Origin: UBA1858 sp964636225 | GTDB lineage: Bacteria; Pseudomonadota; Gammaproteobacteria; UBA4575 | NCBI GenBank assembly: GCA_964636225.1 | Contig: CAZWQM010000003.1 | Coordinates: forward strand, 62,001 to 126,000 | Reading direction: 5' to 3' | DNA: 64,000 nucleotides | Shown: piece by piece, positions 46,809-55,099 of the stretch | Layout of the letters: the number at the start of each line of letters is the position of its first letter | Position numbering within the stretch: the stretch's first letter is position 1 | Made by a program: the position numbers and the translations under genes | The notes under the pieces: generated by a model | What the model was told of the DNA's origin: nothing | Database searches by the model: none | Seen by the model: only the letters and a program-made list of their open reading frames with translations

Positions 46809-47900
46809 TCAGGTATTCTGAATCACGATTTTGGGGAATTTAGCACTATAGTCCTTACTTTTCACCGCCAATTTGGCTGCGGTTTTACGCGCGATTTGTC
46901 TATAGATTTGACTTACACGACTGTCAGGCGATGCAATCACAGTCGGCTCACCACCATCCACCTGTTCACGGATACTCATGTCCAGAGGTAGTTTACCCAG
47001 CAGTTCAACGCCACTTTCTTCAGCCATTTTTTCACCGCCGCCGGCACCAAAAATCGCTTCTTCGTGACCACATTCACTACAAATGTGCAGACTCATATTC
47101 TCCACAATACCCAATACCGGCACTTCGACTTTCTCAAACATCTTCAGCCCTTTACGCGCATCCAGTAATGCGATGTCCTGTGGAGTGGTCACGATCACGG
47201 CACCACTAACAGGAATTTTCTGCGCCAGAGTTAACTGCACATCACCAGTGCCTGGAGGCAAATCCACTACAAGATAGTCCAGGTCTCTCCATCGAGTGTC
47301 ATTTAGTAACTGCTCGAGTGCCTGTGTCACCATCGGTCCACGCCAGATCATTGGTGTTTCTTCATCAATCAGGAAACCGATCGACATCGCCTGAATGCCA
47401 TGCCCCATAATCGGCTCCAGACTTTTTCCATCAGTGGATTCCGGCTGACCGGAAACACCCAGCATCCTAGGCTGACTGGGTCCGTAAATATCCGCATCAA
47501 GAATCCCTACTGTGGCACCTTCGGCAGCCAGAGCCAGGGCCAGATTCACGGCAGTGGTGGATTTACCCACACCTCCCTTACCTGAAGCCACTGCGATGAC
47601 ATTTTTAATATTTTGCATTGGCTTGAGGCTTTTTTGCACTGCATGTGCCTGAATGTCCCAACCGATGGTGATGTCCACATCGCCGACACCCTCTAATTTA
47701 CTGACTTCAGTACCGATTTTTTCGGATAGTTCCTCAATCATGCTCTTGGCAGGATAGCCTAATTGAATATCAATGCTGACTTTATCTCCGTCTACTTTGA
47801 TATCTTTTACCCATTTTGCAGCCACAATATTCTTGCCTACATTAGGGTCCTCAATATTCTTCAGGGTATCTTCAACTTGTTGTGGGCTCACGCTCGCCAT
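46809..47900 (-). CDS. apbC: Mrp/ApbC-type iron-sulfur carrier ATPase
   Basis: A 363-residue P-loop NTPase that binds and delivers [4Fe-4S] clusters. N-terminal MIP18/DUF59 domain (about 1-90), deviant Walker A GKGGVGKSTT (about 109-118) and the cluster-binding CxxC in HICSECG. Divergent from metG over 171 bp, the ancestral gammaproteobacterial arrangement. Confidence 0.95.
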   Translation of the reverse strand: MASVSPQQVEDTLKNIEDPNVGKNIVAAKWVKDIKVDGDKVSIDIQLGYPAKSMIEELSEKIGTEVSKLEGVGDVDITIGWDIQAHAVQKSLKPMQNIKNVIAVASGKGGVGKSTTAVNLALALAAEGATVGILDADIYGPSQPRMLGVSGQPESTDGKSLEPIMGHGIQAMSIGFLIDEETPMIWRGPMVTQALEQLLNDTRWRDLDYLVVDLPPGTGDVQLTLAQKIPVSGAVIVTTPQDIALLDARKGLKMFEKVEVPVLGIVENMSLHICSECGHEEAIFGAGGGEKMAEESGVELLGKLPLDMSIREQVDGGEPTVIASPDSRVSQIYRQIARKTAAKLAVKSKDYSAKFPKIVIQNT

Positions 47901-48071
47901 TGGATAAATCCTCTTGCTGACTAATTATTCTAAAGTGGGGCAGTTAAACACTCCGCAAGATGTATTCCAAGCTCCTGATTGAGATAGTAATGCTCGTTAC
48001 AATCTATCTAGCCGCATTTTTACTAAGCTGGTAAGGTACACCCTCATTCAAGCAATCCGTTCTGTAAACAC

Positions 48072-50093
48072 GTGAATAATAGAAGAATTTTAGTTACCAG
48101 CGCACTTCCCTATGCCAACGGATCTATCCATTTAGGCCATCTTGTTGAGTATATCCAGACAGATGTGTGGGCACGCTTTCAGAGAATGTGTGGCCATCAA
48201 TGCATTTACGTGTGCGCTGATGACGCTCATGGCACGCCGATCATGATTCGCGCACAGCAGGAAGGGATTACACCTGAGCAGCTGATAGCCAAAACCAAGC
48301 AGGAACATGAGCAGGATTTTGCTGACTTTCATATCCAGTTCGACAACTTTCACAGCACCCATTCGGATGAAAACCGGCAGCTGTCCGGTAGTATTTTCAA
48401 AGCGTTGCAGGACAACGGATACATCAGTACCAAAACGGTCACGGATTTGTTCGACCCGCAGGAAAAAGTGTTCCTGCCAGACCGTTTTGTTCGTGGCACT
48501 TGCCCTAAATGCAAAGCAGAAGATCAGTATGGTGACAACTGTGAATCCTGCGGGGCCACCTATTCACCCTCGGATTTAATTAATCCGCGCTCCTCACTAA
48601 GCGGTGCGAAACCTGTACAAAAAGAAAACCTGCATTATTTTTTCATGCTGAGCACTCTGGAACCTGCTTTAAAACAATGGACACAATCCGGCAGTCTGCA
48701 GACAGAAATCGCCAATAAAATTTCCGAGTGGTTTAAGGATGGATTGCAGGATTGGGATATCTCACGAGATGCTCCCTATTTCGGTTTTGAAATTCCCGGC
48801 GCGCCTGGAAAATATTTTTATGTCTGGCTGGATGCGCCAATTGGCTATATGGCCAGTTTCAAAAACTACTGTGATCGTAGCGGATTGAATTTCGATACTT
48901 TCTGGAAACCGAACAGTGATACGGAGCTTTATCACTTTATCGGAAAAGATATTGCCTATTTCCATACGCTATTCTGGCCAGCCACACTAATGGGTTCAGG
49001 CTGGCGCACGCCCACCAGCGTGTACTGTCATGGTTTCCTGACTGTGAACGGACAAAAAATGTCAAAGTCACGCGGCACATTTATTAAAGCCCGTACTTAT
49101 TTAAATTATTTGCAACCGGAATACTTGCGCTACTATTTTGCCGCCAAATTAAATGACGGTGTTTCCGATATCGATTTAAATCTGGATGATTTTCAGAAAC
49201 GCGTGAACAGTGATGTGGTCGGCAAGCTAGTGAATATCGCCAGTCGCTGTGCCGGCTTCATCTATAAAAAGTTTGGTGCAAAACTGACAGCTGAATTTAT
49301 TCCGGAAGGCTCACATGCATTTAAGCTTGCCAGCGATAAAAACATCGAAATAAAAGACCTTTACGAGAAGCGAAAATATTCCGAAGCTATGCGCAACATA
49401 ATGAGTCTTGCGGATACTGCCAATCAGATTATTGATCAATACAAGCCATGGGAACGTATTAAAGATGAAGCCAACCAAACCGAGGTACATCAGGTATGCA
49501 GCTTTGGCGTCAATATGTTTCATCTCTTAATTGGTTACTTGAAACCAGTCATGCCAGAACTTGCGCAAAAATCAGAAGCATTCTTGAATACAGAAATCTG
49601 CTGGGATGCCCTGGCGAATGGCAAACCTTTTAATGAAGGTCACGAAATTAACCAATTCAAACCACTAATTACGCGTGTTGAAAAAGAAGCTATCGAAAAA
49701 ATTATTGAAGAGAGCAAACAGGAAACGGCGCCTCAAGCCAGTGACCCTATTAATAATGAAATTTCATTTGAGGACTTTGCCAAACTGGATTTACGTGTGG
49801 CACGCATTGCCAAAGCGCAGCATGTAGAGGGTGCAGAAAAATTACTTCAACTGACTTTAGATCTTGGCGAACCTACTGGCGGTGTGCAAAAAAATGTTTT
49901 CGCCGGAATCAAAAGTGCTTACAAGCCAGAAGACCTGGAAGGCAAGTTAGTCGTGATGGTCGCCAATCTGGCACCAAGAAAAATGCGTTTTGGTTTATCT
50001 GAAGGCATGGTACTTGCGGCAAGTGGCATCGACAGTGGTTTGTTTGTGATACATCCGGACGAGGGTGCCTCTGCAGGCATGCGCGTCAAATAA
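48072..50093 (+). CDS. metG: Methionyl-tRNA synthetase
   Basis: A 673-residue class I synthetase. HIGH-type SIHLGHLVEY at the N-terminus, a zinc knuckle (CPKC...CESC near 140-160), the KMSKS loop GQKMSKSRGTF and a C-terminal EMAP/Trbp111 tRNA-binding domain (about 572-673) are all present. First gene of metG - RnfB/C chimera - nth, each within 6-13 bp. Confidence 0.97.
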   Translation: MNNRRILVTSALPYANGSIHLGHLVEYIQTDVWARFQRMCGHQCIYVCADDAHGTPIMIRAQQEGITPEQLIAKTKQEHEQDFADFHIQFDNFHSTHSDENRQLSGSIFKALQDNGYISTKTVTDLFDPQEKVFLPDRFVRGTCPKCKAEDQYGDNCESCGATYSPSDLINPRSSLSGAKPVQKENLHYFFMLSTLEPALKQWTQSGSLQTEIANKISEWFKDGLQDWDISRDAPYFGFEIPGAPGKYFYVWLDAPIGYMASFKNYCDRSGLNFDTFWKPNSDTELYHFIGKDIAYFHTLFWPATLMGSGWRTPTSVYCHGFLTVNGQKMSKSRGTFIKARTYLNYLQPEYLRYYFAAKLNDGVSDIDLNLDDFQKRVNSDVVGKLVNIASRCAGFIYKKFGAKLTAEFIPEGSHAFKLASDKNIEIKDLYEKRKYSEAMRNIMSLADTANQIIDQYKPWERIKDEANQTEVHQVCSFGVNMFHLLIGYLKPVMPELAQKSEAFLNTEICWDALANGKPFNEGHEINQFKPLITRVEKEAIEKIIEESKQETAPQASDPINNEISFEDFAKLDLRVARIAKAQHVEGAEKLLQLTLDLGEPTGGVQKNVFAGIKSAYKPEDLEGKLVVMVANLAPRKMRFGLSEGMVLAASGIDSGLFVIHPDEGASAGMRVK

Positions 50094-50098
50094 ATCTT

Positions 50099-50734
50099 AT
50101 GCCGAGTTCCACGGTTTCTTATAGTAAAACACTGGCGGTCATCGATGAAGAACACTGCATAGGCTGCACACTTTGCATAAAAGCCTGTCCATTTGACGCC
50201 ATCATTGGCGCCTCCAAACAGTTACACACTGTGATAAATGCATTTTGCACGGGCTGCAAACTATGCATAGAACCCTGCCCTGTTGATTGCATTTCCATGC
50301 AGGAGAATACTGCCCTTAAACATATTCAGCCAGAGCCACCCAACTTCTCAGCACATAATAACTGTTCTCACTGCGAGCAATGCATTCCTGCCTGCCCAAA
50401 AAATTTGAAACCGGTTTATTTATACGAACACATTCGCCATCATCGATTTTCCCAAGCAGAGGAGGAATCGTTATCTGAGTGCGCGCAATGTGCTGAATGT
50501 AGCCGGGCCTGTCCACAGCATATTCCGCTGGCAGAAACATTTTTCTATGCAAACAAAGTTTTACAATACAAACAACAAAAGAAAATATTTACTCAACGAA
50601 CCAAACAACGTCTTAAAGTTCGCGAACAACGCTTGTCCAATTTAAAATCCGAACAATTGGCGTCATTATCCATCAATAAAACTAATCTTGCAGATAAACT
50701 GCAAGCACTGAAAAAATCGGCTTTAAATAAATAG
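50099..50734 (+). CDS. Chimeric RnfB/RnfC-like four-cluster ferredoxin
   Basis: A 211-residue soluble iron-sulfur protein with four CxxCxxCxxxC motifs. Residues 11-66 match the RsxB/RnfB ferredoxin domain (Cys20/23/26/30 and 50/53/56/60). Residues 87-150 match the RsxC/RnfC ferredoxin domain (Cys89/92/95/99 and 128/131/134/138, with NLKPVYLYEH and QHIPLAETFFYA), followed by the Lys/Gln-rich tail also seen in RnfC. RnfB's membrane anchor and first cluster domain and RnfC's Rossmann/SLBB parts are missing. No rnfA, D, G or E here. It sits where the rnf operon lies in relatives, just before nth. Confidence 0.85.
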   Translation: MPSSTVSYSKTLAVIDEEHCIGCTLCIKACPFDAIIGASKQLHTVINAFCTGCKLCIEPCPVDCISMQENTALKHIQPEPPNFSAHNNCSHCEQCIPACPKNLKPVYLYEHIRHHRFSQAEEESLSECAQCAECSRACPQHIPLAETFFYANKVLQYKQQKKIFTQRTKQRLKVREQRLSNLKSEQLASLSINKTNLADKLQALKKSALNK

Positions 50735-50747
50735 CGGTTAAATCAAT

Positions 50748-51386
50748 TTGAACAAGGCTAAACGTATAGAAATCTTTAGTCGTTTGCGCGCACAAAATCC
50801 GCATCCTACGACTGAACTGAATTTCAGCAATGAATTTGAATTGCTGATTGCCGTTATTCTCTCAGCCCAGGCAACGGACGTAAGCGTTAACAAAGCTACT
50901 GACAAGTTGTACAAAGTGGCTAATACCCCCGAAAGCATTCTTAGGCTGGGTGAAACAAAACTAAAAAATTACGTAAAAACCATCGGCCTGTATAATACAA
51001 AAGCCGGCAACATCATCAAAACCTGCAAAATATTGATCGACAAATACCAGGGGCAGGTCCCGCAAGACCGTGCCGCTCTGGAGGCACTCCCTGGTGTTGG
51101 ACGAAAAACTGCCAATGTAGTGCTCAACACAGCGTTTGGACATCCGACTATTGCCGTGGATACGCATATTTTTAGGGTATCCAATCGCACTGGCATCGCA
51201 CCGGGCAAGAATGTTCTGGAAGTTGAAAAGCGCCTACTACGCCTGGTACCTGAGGAATTTAAACGCGATGCCCATCACTGGTTGATTCTGCTTGGTCGTT
51301 ATACTTGTGTTGCGCGATTACCTAAATGCCCAGAATGTATTATAAACGAACAATGTGAGTACAAGAAAAAGACACAAGCACCTTAA
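50748..51386 (+). CDS. nth: Endonuclease III, TTG start
   Basis: A 212-residue HhH-GPD DNA glycosylase/AP lyase for oxidised pyrimidines. The LPGVGRKTANVVLNTAFG segment carries the HhH and catalytic Lys, VDTHIFRVSNR the catalytic Asp, and the C-terminal C-x6-C-x2-C-x5-C binds [4Fe-4S]. In-frame TAA at 50739 leaves TTG at 50748 as start, and the resulting NKAKRIEIFSRLRAQNPHP aligns with the E. coli N-terminus, supporting it. Confidence 0.95.
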   Translation: MNKAKRIEIFSRLRAQNPHPTTELNFSNEFELLIAVILSAQATDVSVNKATDKLYKVANTPESILRLGETKLKNYVKTIGLYNTKAGNIIKTCKILIDKYQGQVPQDRAALEALPGVGRKTANVVLNTAFGHPTIAVDTHIFRVSNRTGIAPGKNVLEVEKRLLRLVPEEFKRDAHHWLILLGRYTCVARLPKCPECIINEQCEYKKKTQAP

Positions 51387-51497
51387 TTACCCATCCTATC
51401 CATTTACTTCCAAGGAACTTGAGCCAGATAATGAGCTCTAACTGTTCGAGAAGACTTGACCATAAGATAATTATGGATTTAATTCGCCAAATGACCT

Positions 51498-51523
51498 GTA
51501 ATATAACCCTTTGGGAATCGGTC
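51498..51523 (+). promoter_or_regulatory. Candidate ECF-sigma-type promoter of the hvfA-like gene
   Basis: GTAAT at 51498-51502 and CGGTC at 51519-51523 are 16 bp apart, resembling ECF promoters (GTAA-N16-CGTC type). A start near 51530 would leave a leader of about 50 bases before the ATG at 51583. This is a pattern match by eye only; no ECF sigma gene is in the window. Confidence 0.3.
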
Positions 51524-51582
51524 ATTATAGTCAGGAATGAAATTCCCGCTTGGATATCCTCAAACAAAGACGGAGAAAGTAA

Positions 51583-51876
51583 ATGTCTAAGAAACTTGAA
51601 CTTAAGCCTATCGCTGCAGCCGTTGGTGCTGCTTTAACTGCAAGTGTTATTACTATGCCTACAGCGAATGCTGATGCGAACCCATTTGGTATGACTGATC
51701 TTTCTTCAGGCTATATGGTTGCTGAAATGGAAGAAGGTAAGTGCGGCGAAGGTAAGTGCGGCGAGAAAAAAGCTGAAGAAGGTAAGTGCGGCGAAGGTAA
51801 GTGCGGCGAAGGTAAGTGCGGCGAGAAAAAAGCTGAAGAAGGTAAATGTGGCGAAGGTAAGTGCGGCGAGAAATAA
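51583..51876 (+). CDS. hvfA: HvfA-type RiPP precursor with seven EGKCG repeats
   Basis: A 97-residue exported precursor. The N-terminal signal peptide (1-30, ending TANA) doubles as leader; residues 51-97 are almost entirely EGKCG units in blocks of two, three and two, separated by EKKAE linkers, giving seven cysteines. In Haemophilus HvfA, EGKCG cysteines are converted to oxazolone/thioamide groups that bind copper. DUF692, DUF2063 and DoxX genes lie 1.7-4 kb downstream. GGAGA precedes the ATG. No cysteine occurs outside the repeats. Function in copper binding is inferred from homology. Confidence 0.9.
   Translation: MSKKLELKPIAAAVGAALTASVITMPTANADANPFGMTDLSSGYMVAEMEEGKCGEGKCGEKKAEEGKCGEGKCGEGKCGEKKAEEGKCGEGKCGEK
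51733..51867 (+). repeat. Coding 15-bp tandem repeats (GAAGGTAAGTGCGGC)
   Basis: Nine 15-bp units, seven of type GAAGGTAAGTGCGGC (one with AAATGT in place of AAGTGC) and two of type GAGAAAAAAGCTGAA, arranged 2-1-3-1-2. Near identity at DNA level, including silent positions, points to recent expansion by slippage or recombination, so unit number may vary between strains. Confidence 0.9.
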
Positions 51877-51893
51877 TCACCGCCTCATTACTA

Positions 51894-51915
51894 CGGGTAT
51901 CCTCGTTGATACCCG
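51894..51915 (+). terminator. Hairpin just after hvfA-like gene
   Basis: CGGGTATC (51894-51901) pairs perfectly with GATACCCG (51908-51915), 6-base loop. No T-run follows, so it may stabilise the 3' end of the precursor mRNA or act as a partial terminator. Confidence 0.5.
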
Positions 51916-51952
51916 CATATTAGATTCAGAAGCATAATATTCTGGTCTACTG

Positions 51953-51990
51953 ACGGCAGGCACTTGAATTAGGGCCTGCCGTTTTTTATT
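51953..51990 (+). terminator. Rho-independent terminator between hvfA-like gene and the FMN gene
   Basis: ACGGCAGGC (51953-51961) pairs with GCCTGCCGT (51974-51982) and runs straight into TTTTT. It would end most transcripts of the precursor gene before the downstream enzymes. Confidence 0.85.
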
Positions 51991-52038
51991 TGAGATCTAC
52001 TATTTATAATAACTGTTCGGCTGCGGCCGAGATCCAAA

Positions 52039-53549
52039 ATGCAAATGCATGAACTATCAGGGTTTGCTATGACAACGCTTGAGATTCTGGCGTTTTCATT
52101 TATTTTCACTCTTGGTGCAGGTGTTATCTTTGTGGCGGTTTTATATATTATCGACCGCTCCCAAACCAAACATGCTATCCGCCATAATTATCCTGTTATT
52201 GGCCGATTTCGTTATTACTTTGAACATTTAGGTGAATTCTTTCGCCAGTATTTCTTTACCCTGGACCGTGAGGAATTGCCTTTTAACCGAGCGGAAAGAA
52301 GCTGGGTATACCGCGCGGCAAAAGATATCGATTCGACTGTTGCATTTGGTTCAACAAGAGATTTATACAAGCCTGGCACAGTGATCTTTGGCAATTGTCT
52401 ATTTCCGAAATTAAGCATTGACTCTGCCGAGCCGGAAGAAGTCACCATCGGGCCTTACTGTAGAAATCCTTACAGCACACGTTCTATCTATAATATTTCC
52501 GGAATGAGTTATGGTGCTATTTCTAAACCTGCCGTGCTGGCTTTATCCAATGGCACACGTGAAGCCGGTTGCTGGTAAATACCGGTGAAGGTGGCCTATC
52601 TCCTTATCATCTGAAAGGTGGCGCTGACATTGTATTTCAGATTGGCACGGCCAAATATGGTTTACGAGATGACAACGGTCATTTAAATACTGAAAAATTA
52701 AAGTCGATTGCGGCTCATCCACAGGTAAAAATGTTTGAGCTTAAATTAGCACAAGGTGCCAAACCCGGGAAAGGCGGCATACTGCCAGCGGCCAAGGTCA
52801 ATCAGGAAATTGCTGCTATACGTGGCATCCCCGTAGGTACAGACTCGATTAGCCCAAACCGACATATTGATGTTAATTCGATTGATGAATTACTCGATAT
52901 GCTGGTTTCGATTCGCGAAACGACTCAAAAGCCAGTGGGTTTTAAAACCGTTATCGGTACCCGCCAATGGGTCGATGATTTATTCAGCCAAATTAATGAA
53001 CGTGGCATCGAAAATGCCCCGGACTTTATCACCATTGACAGCGGCGATGGCGGCACCGGTGCCGCGCCAATGAGCCTGATGGATAATGTAGGCTTGCCGA
53101 TTAAACAAAGCCTGCCTTTTATTATTAATAAATTAAACCAGTATAAATTACGCGAGCGTATAAAAGTGATCACATCGGGTAAACTTATCACTCCTGTGGA
53201 AGTCGCCTGGGCATTAGCCACAGGGGCCGACTTTATTGCTTCTGCACCCGGCTTTATGTTCTCGATTGGTTGTATTCAGGCCATGCAATGTAATAAAAAT
53301 ACCTGTCCAACCGGCATAACGACACATGATAAAGACTTACAAAGCGGGCTTGATCCACACAATAAAGCAATTCGTGTAAGGAATTATGTCAAAAACATGG
53401 TCTATGAAGTAGGTATGATCGCTCATTCCTGCGGCGTGGTAGAGCCGCGCCAGTTGCGCCGACATCACGCATACATTGTAAGTCCTCAAGGAAGATCTAT
53501 ACCACTGGACGAGCTATATTCCGCAGAAGCCACTTACATGCATACATAA
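52039..53549 (+). pseudogene. FMN-binding glutamate-synthase-family protein, one-base frameshift
   Basis: Two overlapping frames (52039-52578 and 52569-53549) together encode a glutamate-synthase-like protein of about 503 residues with an N-terminal transmembrane segment (about 12-38), FMN barrel (GMSYGAISKPAV, NTGEGGLSPYH, IDSGDGGTGAAP) and [3Fe-4S] motif CIQAMQCNKNTC. The first frame ends GCW-stop where relatives continue WLNTGEGG; adding one base between 52575 and 52576 restores this. Hence a single-base deletion, genuine or a sequencing error. Glutaminase domain is absent, as in this subfamily; substrate unknown. Confidence 0.85.
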
Positions 53550-53576
53550 AACTAACATAGCCTGGGGAGAGCCATC

Positions 53577-54191
53577 GTGATAAGCATTATTCATTTCGTA
53601 AATACTATTTTTGACAAACTACGTGCTTTGGATTTTCTGGGCCCGTTAGCACTACGATTATATTTGGTTCCTATCTTCTGGATGGCAGGCACTCATAAAA
53701 TCGACTTCTCAACTTTTATGCCTTTTGAATCTACCGTCAGCTGGTTTGGAAATCCAGACTGGGGACTGAGGCTGACTTTCCCTGCCCTGATGGCATTCCT
53801 GGCGGGCTGGACTGAAGTGCTTGGTGCAATTTTTTTACTGGTCGGTTTTGGCGTACGCTGGATCTCCATTCCCTTAATCGTGACTATGTTGGTCGCTATT
53901 TTTTCCGTTCATCTCAGTAACGGTTGGTTAGCCATTGCATCTGGCTCCGGTATGTTTGCCACCGAACGCACTATGGGAGCCATTGAACGCCTGGATGTTG
54001 CCAAGGACATTCTAAAAGAACATGTAAATTATTCATGGTTGACAGAAAATGGAAGCTTCGTGGTACTCAATAACGGTATTGAATTCGCCACCACATACCT
54101 GATTATGTTACTGGTACTATTTTTTATAGGTGCGGGAAAATACTTCAGCGTGGATTATTATTTAAGTCTGGTGAATCCAAGACAGAACTAG
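53577..54191 (+). CDS. DoxX-family membrane protein (HvfX-like), GTG start
   Basis: A 204-residue inner-membrane protein with four or five hydrophobic helices. LGPLALRLYLVPIFWMAGTHKI and MAFLAGWTEVLGAIFLLVGFGVRWISIPL are DoxX features; a periplasmic insertion (about 120-165) contains SGMFATERTMGAIERLDVAK. GTG at 53577 follows GGGGAGA. DoxX proteins recur in HvfABC-type copper RiPP loci, where a maturation or redox role is proposed; the biochemical function is not established. Confidence 0.85.
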   Translation: MISIIHFVNTIFDKLRALDFLGPLALRLYLVPIFWMAGTHKIDFSTFMPFESTVSWFGNPDWGLRLTFPALMAFLAGWTEVLGAIFLLVGFGVRWISIPLIVTMLVAIFSVHLSNGWLAIASGSGMFATERTMGAIERLDVAKDILKEHVNYSWLTENGSFVVLNNGIEFATTYLIMLLVLFFIGAGKYFSVDYYLSLVNPRQN

Positions 54192-54238
54192 TACAGATTA
54201 AATTACTCAAAACTGAAGATACATAATAAAAAGAGAAT

Positions 54239-55099
54239 ATGATGACTAATCAATATTGTGTCAGTGGCGCGGGACTGGGACTCAGACGCGGTCATATGTT
54301 TGAGGAGTTGCTGGAAAGCAATCCGGCACAAATCCAGTTTATGGAAGTGGCACCTGAAAACTGGATAGGAATGGGTGGCCGGCTGGGCAAACGTTTTCGC
54401 CAATATACAGAGCGCTTTGACTTTGTCACACATGGTTTGTCCTTATCCATTGGCGGGCCAACACCACTCGATATCAATCTTGTAAATGACATCAAAGCCT
54501 TTATGCAACAGCATAATATTCTCAAATACACTGAACATTTAACTTATTGTTCAGATCAAGGCCATCTTTACGACTTAATGCCTATTCCGTTTACTTCTGA
54601 AGCCGTTAAATATGTTGCCGATCGAATTAAGCAGGTTCAGGACATTCTTGAGCAGCGCATCGCAATGGAAAATGCATCCTATTACGCCGCGCCCGGCAAA
54701 GAGATGGAAGAAATTGATTTTCTCAAAGCGGTATTAGAGGAAGCCGATTGCGAGCTGTTACTGGACGTAAATAACATTTATGTAAATTCTATTAACCATG
54801 GTTACGACCCGGTCGAGTTCCTGGTTTCATTGCCAAAAGAACGCATTTGCTATTGTCATATCGCCGGTCATTTCAATGAAGCCGAAGATCTTATCGTAGA
54901 TACGCATGGCGCGAATGTGATTGATCCGGTCTGGTCTCTGCTGGATAAGGCTTATGAAGTATTTGGTGTATTCCCAACCTTGCTGGAGAGAGATTTCAAT
55001 ATTCCCAAATTACCTGTGCTGATGCAGGAAGTGGATCAAATCTGTCAGTTGCAGGAAAAATGGTCGTCCTATACCCGCAAGGCAACATCTCATGCCTGA
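54239..55099 (+). CDS. hvfB: DUF692 multinuclear non-heme iron oxidase (MNIO), HvfB-like
   Basis: A 286-residue TIM-barrel MNIO. Putative metal ligands are visible: Glu36 (MEVAPEN), His65 (VTHGLS), His100 (YTEHLTYCS), Glu144 (AMENAS), Asp176 and Asn178/179 (LLDVNNIYVN), His207/His211 (CHIAGH), Asp221/His223 (VDTHG) and Glu250 (LLERD). MbnB and HvfB oxidise peptide cysteines to oxazolone/thioamide. The obvious substrate is the EGKCG protein encoded 2.4 kb upstream. It overlaps the DUF2063 gene by 8 bp, as partner subunits commonly do. Confidence 0.93.
   Translation: MMTNQYCVSGAGLGLRRGHMFEELLESNPAQIQFMEVAPENWIGMGGRLGKRFRQYTERFDFVTHGLSLSIGGPTPLDINLVNDIKAFMQQHNILKYTEHLTYCSDQGHLYDLMPIPFTSEAVKYVADRIKQVQDILEQRIAMENASYYAAPGKEMEEIDFLKAVLEEADCELLLDVNNIYVNSINHGYDPVEFLVSLPKERICYCHIAGHFNEAEDLIVDTHGANVIDPVWSLLDKAYEVFGVFPTLLERDFNIPKLPVLMQEVDQICQLQEKWSSYTRKATSHA

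Noticed and set aside
51733..51867. Tandem repeats as a possible CRISPR array
   Set aside because: Units are 15 bp, contiguous, in frame and without spacers; they encode EGKCG.
51659..51880. Repetitive minus-strand frame rich in Arg, Thr, Tyr and Leu
   Set aside because: It is the reverse reading of the EGKCG coding repeats and has no ribosome binding site.
52569..52578. Programmed frameshift in the FMN gene
   Set aside because: No slippery heptamer or stimulatory structure is visible at the junction and the family does not use frameshifting; a plain one-base deletion explains it.
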